Source of the DNA: Caecitellus pseudoparvulus
Lineage: Eukaryota; Bigyra: Bicosoecida
Assembly: GCA_965644315.1 (NCBI GenBank)
Contig: CBFFRQ010000013.1
Location: 868,001-932,000 of the forward strand
DNA: 64,000 nucleotides
Reading direction: 5' to 3'
Position 1 is the stretch's first letter. Every line of letters starts with the position of its first letter. The notes beneath the pieces are model-generated. The model was not told the origin of the DNA and did not search any database. It saw only the letters and a list, made by a program, of their open reading frames with translations. Made by a program: the position numbers and the translations under genes. Below are positions 44,112-52,800 of the stretch, in pieces.

Positions 44112-45812
44112 GAGGGTGCAGAGGAGGAAGCCTGTGTGGGCAGCAGAAGCCGGGCCACGCGGGCCACACGCAGGACTCGGTGGCGAGTAGCTCCCTGCAT
44201 AGCCACGGTTGTGGGCCGGTACGGTTTTATCCTACAACCTCCAATGTTCACGGGCTACGAGAGCGCGGCAAACTTGGCCTGGGTCCTGGGCTTAGTGCTG
44301 CACAGGCTGAAGGGGCACTTGCGGGAGCGCGGCCCGGCGGCGTCCCACCCCAGCGTCATCACAGTGGACAACCTCAGAACCCACCAGCACGCCCTGCAGG
44401 CAATCATTGACGTGCACTTCCCACTGCTGCCGAAAGGCGTGGTGCGGTTCGCGGTGGATCCGTGGCACTTTGCCAGTCGTGTGGCCAAGGCCATTCCCCA
44501 GAAAGGCATGCACCAGGATGGTCCACTCTTCATCAAGCTGTGGTTCGACACAGTGGAGTGGATCCGAACACCTGCACTGGGCGTGGTGTCCCCCAAACTG
44601 CTCCTTCCAGAGGATGCCATTGCTCGGCAACGAGCCGCCTTGAGCTCTGCTGAGCCTGCCGACATCCAGGGCTTCATCGACTGCGCCTGCCGCATCTTGC
44701 GACGCAAGTCCCTGTCAGACTCCCAAAAGACACAAGTCCGAGAATTCCTCACAGCCTATGGGTGGGCCCTGTATGGGCCGGGGCGTGCAGTTGGGGCTGC
44801 TGCAAGGCTTCGCAAGCACGTCCCCCTCGCTCTGGCTGCTGCCTGTGCCACTGCAGCAGGCATGCTGCTCCGTCGGTGCCAAGGAGATCACTTCACACCA
44901 GCTCAGGCTGGGCTGCACCCGAGCGGGGTGCCCATTCTTCCCCTTCACATTGGGCCCTGCACTCACAAACAGGCCTCAGCGGCACTGGAACGAACTGCAA
45001 GCCTGTTTCGCCAGGTGTGGGCGCCTCAATCGCGAGGTGGCGCAGGCACCGCCGTGCAAGGCCGCATCACACGCGGCATCCTGGATCCCAAGTCCTCCTT
45101 CCCCGCCGTTCGTGCTCGGGTCAAGGCGTCATTGCAGAACGACGTGGGGCTTCAAGGCTTGCTGGATGGGCGTGACGCGGTGCACGGCGCCACCACCACC
45201 GGGGGCAATGAGAGCCTGCACTCAGGCATGCGGCACATGGTGTCAGCGGGCACATCCACTCGCCTGGATGTTGCCGAGATGAACCTCACGCTGTACTGGC
45301 TGGAGAAGAACCAGGCCACTGCTGCCAAGCTGCTGTCCACGTATGCGAGCGATGAATGCCGCCAGGAAGAGACACACAGCAAGTCTCAAGACGTTGCAGC
45401 CACTCTGGAGCTTTGCTCTGTACTGGCTGGTGATGTAGGTGGCTTTGCTCGAGGTACCCTGACAGCAGCCTTGCAGAGCTGCCCGGATGCGCCTGCCCCG
45501 ACCACATTCGAGGAAGTCAAGGCCTCTGGCCTGCCACTGTACCACAAAGCCACCTCATCCGTCACGCCAGAGGTTGAAGAAGACATTCGCCGACTGCTCA
45601 GGGAGGAGAGGGAGACGCAAGAGGCCAAGATTGCCAAGTACAGCCCCAACACAGCGGCGTCCCGCATCGCCTCCGCTGCTCACGCCACTGTCGGCCAGGT
45701 CGAGCGAGTGGCCAGCAAGGTGCAGCGAGAAGAAGAGCAGTTTGTCCAGCGGGAGAAGCGAGCAAGGCATCATGGTCTCAGTTCGCCGAGTGCCAAGCGT
45801 GTGCGCCGCTAA
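42165..45812 (+). CDS. Transposon ORF2, putative DDE/RNase H-fold transposase
   Basis: This frame encodes 1,215 residues and fills most of the element. A Cys cluster begins at C373 (GTCPKAGSCDGTCKW, further Cys in KQCLFTG and TLLCRSH) and may bind zinc. After a helical region comes SVDWTF with D588, then an acidic Ser-Asp repeat linker (about 640-655), then VITVDNLRTHQHAL with D735, VDPWHFASRVAK with D765, and GGNESLHSGMRH with E1016. The order and local strands suggest an RNase H-like DDE catalytic core with a large insertion, D588 and D765 (or D735) plus E1016 being candidates. The C-terminal 200 residues are helical and basic. The reading frame is intact. The family is not one I can name with confidence. 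Confidence 0.7.
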
Positions 45813-46446
45813 GGGCTGGAGCAGGGCCACCGGCTCTCCCGCTGGGTGAAGGGAGTTTCATCCACACACAGACCAGTCAGGATCCCGAGGCTAGACGCGT
45901 GGTATGAGAGACTTGCAGAATAATTCAACGTTTCATCAGACTACCTTCATGTAACGGACCTCTCAACTGTTCAGAGCCGGCAGAGTGCAGCCCAATGCAG
46001 AGATATCGCAGGCCTCGTGGATTGGCGTGGTGAGGAAAGCGAAACGCCACACCCGCACTGTGCAGCGCTCTCTGGCGGGAGAGAGACAACCCACGGGCAC
46101 GCTTTGGATAGGAACACTTCCGTAAATCTATTAGGATTGTATGCAGCACAAAGTTTTGGAAATTTCGTCTTCTGTTGGGGCATTATCTCCATGGAACGTT
46201 GCAATGCCGTAAAAAGACCTTGTCGCCGTCTCCAAGCCGAGTCACGAAATGTTACGATGCGGACTTGCCCGTGACGAATTTCAGCGATGGTGCTGGTCGC
46301 CGCGACCAGCACTCAACACACTTGAAACGCAGCGAGGCTACTGGCTCTGTGAGGCCCCCTGCGCGCCCCTGGACTGGCGTCTGAGGTTCGCACGAACCAC
46401 TGCAATGTGCCTCATTCGCGCACATGATCATTGGGCACCGCACCAA
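45813..46446. other. Non-coding 3' part of the transposon
   Basis: Between the transposase stop and the right terminal repeat there are 634 bases with lower GC (for example 45920-45960 and 46110-46200). No convincing frame is present. It probably holds the 3' untranslated region and subterminal transposase-binding sites, though I could not pick out a repeated subterminal motif by eye. Confidence 0.5.
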
Positions 46447-46480
46447 TTTTGCCCATTTCCAGCATATTCCCATGCACACG
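46447..46480 (-). repeat. Right terminal inverted repeat
   Basis: Inverted counterpart of 41445-41478, starting TTTTGCCCATTTCCAG on the + strand and ending CATGCACACG next to the right CAAGTCGC duplication. Confidence 0.88.
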
Positions 46481-46488
46481 CAAGTCGC
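46481..46488. repeat. Target-site duplication, right copy (CAAGTCGC)
   Basis: Identical to 41437-41444. The following CTCCAGAAGTACACGC continues the methyltransferase exon exactly as in copy A. Confidence 0.85.
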
Positions 46489-47311
46489 TCCAGAAGTACA
46501 CGCAGTTCATGTTGAACGACAGCGCCACACTGCCCTCTTCCAAGGACAGACCCGCGCAGGGATCGCCCACGGCGGCGCGCAGGCGTGGGGAGGGTCCCTG
46601 CGCCTGAGGCCAGGCGGACACGAGCTCAACCATAGATTCCGACACGTCAACGCCGATGAGGGGTCTGTGTGGGTACTTGTCCAGGAGCAGCTTGAGGCCT
46701 TCGCCGTGCCCGAAGCCCAGCTGAGCGGGGACGTGGTGGTGGGCAGTGTGCGGTGCGCGTGTGGAGCGGCCTGGGTGTGAGAGTGGCTCACCTCGACGAT
46801 GGAGCCTCGCGGCAAGTCACCCGGCAAGGCTTCAATTATGGCAGCTTGTGCCTCGCCATGATGCTGCATCATGAATCGTAATGCCATCCGCCCCATGAAG
46901 GTGCTTGCGTCTGGGCGTGAAAGGGCTTTGCGGTACTCCGCCTTGACGTAGCAATACGCCGCACCTGCGGCGATGGCCGCAGCGACGCCGGCAGCTGACA
47001 CTTTGAGGATGGTGCCGGGCTCCTGAAGCCACTTGCACCAAGACTCAGCCCATGCCCACTTTGAAGATGTCGATTGTAGCCCCTTGTCATGAGATGCGCT
47101 TTGGTTGGCCATCGTGGAAGCGGTGGTGAAGGCCGCTGCGTGTTGTGGTCAGGAGCGCGTACTTCCGCGTGCCAAGCAGAAGGTCTTTCACCGGATAGGC
47201 TGAGAGCTGGTGAGGCTGTGCGGCGTGTCAGCCGGGATCAGATGCCCAGATGGAGCTGGAGTCGATGTGGAGGCTGTCGATGTTTGCCTCGTGCATTGGA
47301 CGAGACCGTGC

Positions 47312-49701
47312 TCAAGATGCGGCGGACGCCTGCTCGGGCAAGGTTGTAGAGCTGGCTTGGCTGCTCGCGGTGTCGCTGGAGGACAGGCTGTCGCTGCTGT
47401 GCTGTGCAGCTCGCACAACGTCTGGGTTGCAGCACTTGAATACTTTCCTCAGGTCTACCGTCTGGTACAGTTCGGATTTCCGCCTTACCCTTTCCAGCTG
47501 TTTATGCGTGTCGGCAGGTGGCTGTGCGGTGTGGGTTGCAGTTCGAATCGGCAGCCGGCGCGGTTGCTGAGCTTGGAGCGGCCCAGGGCCTTCTTGAGAC
47601 CCAAGCAAAGGTGGTGGGGTTGGGGAGCTCAAGTCCATGTCTTGCTGTGCTGCTGTGTTACTGCTCCCTGGAACAGCAGGTGGCTCTGTGAGTGCCGTTT
47701 GCGCTGGATCAGGCCTCGCCGTTGCTCCAGGCCGGGGAGGGGTCACTGACCGCTCTCGAGTGTACGTGCCGCAACTTTCAGAACCTTGTGGTGGTGATGG
47801 TAGAGCCAGCACGTCGCCTGCAGGGCCCGGAGAGGTGGGGGGTGGCTGCATGACAGCCTTCCACAGCTCTGCAGTCGCAGGTTGCGGGGCGGGCTTCTGC
47901 TTGGGGCGAGGGCCTGAGCGCGGGAGGGTGCGAGATCGCTGAATGTACGGCACGCTACGGGTGGTGAGCCTTTTATGAGGTGATGCGTGCGGCGTTCCTT
48001 CGGAGAAGTGAAGGTGCGATGGGTGGGAGAATAGCGCACGGTTGCCCTTCGTCCCGTGCACGCTCAGGCGGTAGCGCCGTACGGCCCGCTCGTCCCTTTC
48101 CGCTCTGGAGCGAAGCTTCGTTGCTGATCTGGCTCGGGCAGCTGCCCTCTTCATCGCCTTTACAGGGTCAGCTGCTAGAATTCGGCGCTCCCGCTCGGTC
48201 TGCGGGGCGGCCCGCTGCCTGTGCTCCACTGTCCGACTTCGGCTTGGAACGCTTCGGCTCCTCACGACTCGCTGTGATGACTGGCGCTGCCGAGGTTGAC
48301 CTTGAGTTGTTCTCCAGGCCCCAAGCTGCGCAAGCTCCCTCCGTGTGTTGCGCTGCTCGAGGGCTGCATCAGAGGCTTTCTGGAGCTGATCTCGGGCTTG
48401 CTTGCGTGCTTGCAGTGAGCCACGGCGGGTGGAGGCTGCCCCTTCCGCGCGATGTTCGGCAGGTGTGTCAGCCATGGAAGGGGCGCTCACTTGCGTCCAC
48501 AGGCTGGCGCGTTCCTCGTCGCGAGCCTTGCGCAACGTCTCGGCCACAGTGGGGGGTGAGGCGGCCTTGTCGTCAACGCCGAGCTTGCGAGCAAGGACCT
48601 TCAGAGGCTGAGGCATCTTTCCCTCCCTGCTGAGTGCCCGAAAACTGCTAGTGGCGGCCATGAAAGATGCTCGTCGAGAAAGGTGCGGCTGCTGTGCTCG
48701 GCCCGGCGTCGTAGCTTCTGCCGGAGGTGACTGTCCTGCGGCGCCGCGGCGGCTTCCTCGTGCTAGTGCTGCCGGGGTGGGGGTGCGAGCCAGCTGCTCC
48801 AACGAGACCCCCCGACGGGTCTTCGTGCTGGAGCCTCGTGCGGGCTTCGTATCACGCTGAGCTGGGCTGCCGGGAGCGCTGCTGCTTGTGATGATGGCCT
48901 GTGTGGCGCTCAACAGCTCCTCCGCCTCCACCTGCAGCCTCAGCGCGCTGGGCAGCAGTGCTGCTGATGTGGAGGAAAACGAAATGCCCCCTGCATGTGT
49001 GCTCCACTGCCCCAGGTCGCACGGGACTTGCCATGCTTGGCAGGCGGCTTCACACGCTGCACACAGTTCAGTGACCAGTGTGAGCGCCTGCCCTTTGCGG
49101 CTGCTGCGAACCCCTTCAGCTTCCTTGGCCGCTTGCTTTACTCGACTGGGAAGCGTTTGGATTGCAGCTGCACTCTGCAGGGGCGGGAATAGAGCATGGG
49201 GCTGTGATGCCCAGGGTGTCTTGCTGCAACCACCGCTGGGCTGTCCCTCACATTGTCCCACTGTTGCAAGGCGCACTGCAGCCGAGCGAGGTGATTGAGC
49301 AGGTCCTCAGCTCGGCGAACCTGTCAAGTGAAGGAAACAACACTGGAATGCGCACCGGCTTCGGGGCTCGGAGCAAGCACACTCACCAGCCGTGGAATGG
49401 TGCGCTTCTTGTGGCGTTTCACTGAGCTGGCGAGTGTGCCAGAACGAGTTGAGGAGCTCGTGTCTGCCAGCAAGTTGAGGAGAGCTTCCAAGTGCTCATT
49501 GCATCGCAGGCCTTGGACTTTGCAGACCCGCCGAAGCTCTTGTTCCGAGGCAGCGCCGCTGGCCTGAGCGCAAGTCACAGCATCAGAGGGAGTTGAAACG
49601 CCCGCCCACGCCATGAGCTCACTGCTAGGCCCTGCCAGCAGCGCGATAAGCTCTTGCGTGCGTGACTGGTAGTTGTCCACATGCACGCTGTCGGCTTCCA
49701 T
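47312..49701 (-). CDS. Unrecognised basic, Ser/Arg/Pro-rich protein
   Basis: I do not recognise this gene. Three exons fit in phase 0: 49701-49387 (105 codons), 49320-49252 (23 codons) and 49174-47312, giving 748 residues. The N-terminal 170 residues look helical (NYQSRTQELIALLAG, LEALLNLLAD, then AEDLLNHLARLQCALQQWDN). The middle is strongly basic and Ser-rich (TRRGSLQARKQARDQLQKA, RSRSVPSRSR, AMKRAAARARSATKLRSRAE). A short block ALFSHPSHLHFSEGTP is the most ordered-looking part of the second half. It could be a cytoskeletal or microtubule-associated protein by composition only. The ATG at 49701 was chosen by composition; the frame runs about 57 codons further upstream with two more ATGs. 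It follows methyltransferase copy B by 199 nt. Confidence 0.6.
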
Positions 49702-49881
49702 GGCTTCTAGCTCAGGTGCGTTCCGTGGTTCGCTCGAAGCGAGGTTTCCCCTGAAGGTGTGAGTCTGGTCACGGCATGACCAGTTCGCCGTTCCAAAGCA
49801 GTGCACCCGGTGTTGGGCGGGTTGGAGGTTTTGAAATTTGAACAGTCTGTACATTTTCTGGTCAGCGCACATGCTGCAGCG

Positions 49882-52800
49882 TCAGCCCCATTGGGGACCT
49901 GAGCGCAGTGCCGTTGGCAGCGGCTGAATGTGTGGCTTGTGCAGCACATCTGCTGCGCTACGTGATTGGGAGGTCACAATGGGCGAGAAAGGCCCAGCAC
50001 CACTCGTCTGGCGGCGGGGGGACAGCCCTGTTGCCGTCGCCAACTGAGGCGACTTGAGCAGGCCAGACGCCCAGGCGCCCCGCCGAGTCAGCCCAGCCCC
50101 AGCTCCAGATGTCAAGCTCGCGTTTGAAGGACCATCAGGAGTGCGGCCTCTGAAGCTCAGCGCCAAAGGCGTCACTCCCTGCTGCCCAGCCAGTGCTGAA
50201 ATGGCCCTGAGGCCTGCGTCTCTCAGCGAGCCAGCTGACGCCGACGCAGCCAGCTTTGCTGCATCATGCGGCGGTTGTGCCGGGTGCAGAGCTTGCGTGC
50301 TGGTGTGGAGGTGTTCCTGCGACGCACCTGCATCACGGTGCACTGTGTCCACGGCGAGACGGTCTTCGTACAGGGCGTGCACCTTGCCAGAGGGCGTCTT
50401 TGCTGCATGTGCTGCTCTGAGAGCCAGCGTTGCCGGCGCGTCGGCCAGCAGAGGCTTGTACTTGTCTGCCGTGCCGGGGGCAGCATGGGGCGTGCTGTGC
50501 CCTCGCCACTTGACTTGCTTAGCATCCACCACGACTCGCTGAGCCCAGGCTTCGGCCTCGGCCCGGGCAGTCTGCTCCGCCACCTGCTTCGCCGCGTGAC
50601 TTGCCGCGTGAACACTGGTGTTAAAGCGGGCTGACTCATCTTCGCCCGTGGCCGGGTTCTTATACCCGAATTCACGGCCTACCATGGGCGCATGACCCCA
50701 CCCCGGTCGGTGGCCACCCACAGCAAGCACTTGCTGCCTTTCCGCCTCACGCTGACGCGCAGCCTGTTCTGCTGCGTCCATGTACGGCTCCCGGAAGGCA
50801 GCGCTGTGTGCGTCTTGTGGGGCCTTTGCGTGGCGGCGTTTCTGGGCGATGGGCGTTGGCTTTGGGTATGCGAATCCCGACGGCGTGAGGGCAGCGGCAG
50901 CTGCAGCTGCTGCCTCCGTTGCCGCCTCAGTGTCTGGATCTGCCCGCGGCACAGTGGCCCCCAGCAGGCCGCCTGCGGCCGAGGAGTCTGCGTACACGTA
51001 AGCATGCTTGGTGTCCCTCGCTGCCATGGCGGTGTGGGCTGCCCGCTGGGCCTGCATCACGCTGCGGCTCTGGCCAGAGTATGAGAAGGCCTGCCCAGCC
51101 TGCATAGCCTGCAGGACATCGGGGGGCAGTTGCCGCTGCTGTGCTCGGGACTGCCCCGTGGCCTCCAAGGCGCTGGTCAGCTGCGCTGACAGGTGGCCCA
51201 CGGCGTCCTTGTTGCGTTGGAGGAAGTCAACGCCCTGCCGGGCGGTGGCCAGGGCAGAGCTCAGCGCGTCATACTCCCGGAAAGTAGTAACTGTGGCCTC
51301 CTTGCGTGAGGTGCGTGAGGTGCTGCGCCGGGTGGGGGGTGGTGCCCCCGTCTGGGAAGCCACAGTGGTGTCCCCGCCCCCCCCCTCGGCAGGAGCACCG
51401 CCCCCCCCCCAAGCGGTGCTCGTGTCAGCGATGGAGGAAGGGAGGGTGGTGCCCCTCCTCCCCGCTGCTGCACCCAGCCCAGCCAGGGACGCGTCGATGT
51501 CTGCCTGCCGTGCCACACGCCCTTCCATGTCCTCGTGCGTCACCGTCGCACCCTCCCGCAGTGCGAGGGCGGCCAGCTCCCGCCTTGTGGGAAACAGCCT
51601 GCACTGCTTCAGGGTCCACAGGCGCTGGGCGCGGCGCAGCTCGAACAACTTTCGAGCGGCCGTGGCCGCTTCTGCCGTGCTGCGGGCTGGGTCTGCACTG
51701 TACGTGTCCAGGCCCTGCACGATCCGCGCCAGGCGCCTGCCCAGGTGTGTTGTGTCCAGGGTCAGGTTTGTCCCCACGTACAGCCGCTCCCGCCAGCGCA
51801 CATCTGGGTTGCTCAGCAGTTTGCGCTGGGCAGAGTTGGCCCACTGCCGCCCCAGCACTGCCCGCAGCACCTGCATGGACGCTGCGAAGACGGGCCGAAC
51901 TGTGCCGTCGCCTGACCCAGCCACGATGGGGGTGACTCCATCCTCCCCAGGCGCCAGCAGCTCCGGCCCAGCGGCGCCGCGGACCACCTCTCTCCCCTCC
52001 ACGACGAAGATGCGCCAGTGGCGATCCACCACCTGCCAAGCTGTGAGGATGTCCAGATCACCGGCATGGACGGCAGCCGTCTCCTCCGGCGCCAGCTCCA
52101 CGGCAGCCAGACGCTCCACCTGTACACCTGCGATTCCAGGTCGTGCTGCACTGGCAGTCTGCGCCATGACTTCCCGCGCCGCAGCCTCTGCAGCCGCTGC
52201 AGCAGCGGCAGCCGCCTTCTCATCGTCTCGCGGACTTCGCTGTTTGCGCCCACTCCGCTTGCCCTTGCCACGGGGAGATGCCCGAGCGGAGGTGGCAGCT
52301 GCAGCGGCGGCCGCGGCGGCCTTGGCTGCTTGTTCGTGCGTCAGGTGTGCTGTCATGCGTGCAGTATTCAGGGACTGCAGCAGTGCGTTGACTTGCCGCA
52401 GAGCGGAGTCATCCTGGTACCGAGTCACCAGAACACAGCGCCCGACGGTGTTCGTGTTGGAGCCAGTGGCCGCGGCGGCTCCCGTGACGCCCGCCTCGAG
52501 GGGCCGAGCCAGGCTGAACGACACAACGGTGCGGCAGCCCACTGCCGTGTATGCCGCCGTATCACGCGCCAGAGCCTGGGCGGGGCTAAGGCCAGGCGCG
52601 TCTTCCCCCCCCCTAGGCACTGCCGTTCGCCTGCGCGGCAGCATGTCCACACTGGCAGACAGCGAGATGCAGCTCGGTGCCTCCGTCGCCGTGGCTGCGT
52701 CAGTCTCCGCTGGCTGAGCCACCGTCCCTGCGCCTGCATCTGGTGCCGCAGCCACCCCCCCCCGGGAGTGGAACTGAGACAACCGCCGCTGGGCTGCCGC

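Larger units (their letters stand above)
41445..46480 (+). mobile_element. Complete DNA transposon, 5,036 bp, 34-bp TIRs, 8-bp TSD
   Basis: This cut-and-paste type element is inserted in exon 2 of methyltransferase copy B. It begins with 41445-41478 and ends with the inverted copy at 46447-46480, 29 of 34 bases identical, sharing the core CTGGAAATGGGCAAAA. The flanks are CAAGTCGC on both sides. It carries two open frames on the + strand, a zinc-finger ORF (41602-42168) and a large DDE-like transposase ORF (42165-45812). Both frames are intact, so the copy may be autonomous. The 8-bp duplication fits hAT, P or KDZ-like elements, but the terminal bases (CG...) and the protein do not clearly match any of these, so I leave the superfamily open. 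Confidence 0.88.
41100..47112 (-). pseudogene. SAM methyltransferase copy B, split by a transposon in exon 2
   Basis: This is a tandem paralog of copy A whose exon 2 is interrupted. Exon 1 is 47112-46792 (107 codons) and carries a membrane segment (GTILKVSAAGVAAAIAAGAAY) absent from copy A. Exon 2 starts at 46720, is broken after the target duplication at 46481-46488, resumes at 41444/41436, and ends at 41359. Exon 3 is 41294-41100 (MKGGPFQNVHLPPVIQALRK...). Counting one copy of the duplication, exon 2 is 318 nt, exactly as in copy A. The interrupted allele cannot make the full protein unless the element is spliced out. Outside the insertion the frame is undamaged, which suggests a recent event. 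Exon 2 and intron 1 are almost identical to copy A while exons 1 and 3 differ. Confidence 0.85.

Noticed and set aside
41445-46480. Assignment of the transposon to hAT or KDZ
   Set aside because: The 8-bp target duplication would fit, but the terminal bases are not CAG...CTG as in hAT and I see no typical KDZ motifs; the superfamily is left open.
47534-47550. tRNA-like box B (AGTTCGAATC)
   Set aside because: It lies inside the coding sequence of the unrecognised basic protein, and no acceptor or anticodon stem fits around it.
51008-52717. 569-residue open frame on the + strand
   Set aside because: Antisense to the CFAP92-like gene, low complexity and composition consistent with a frame shadow.
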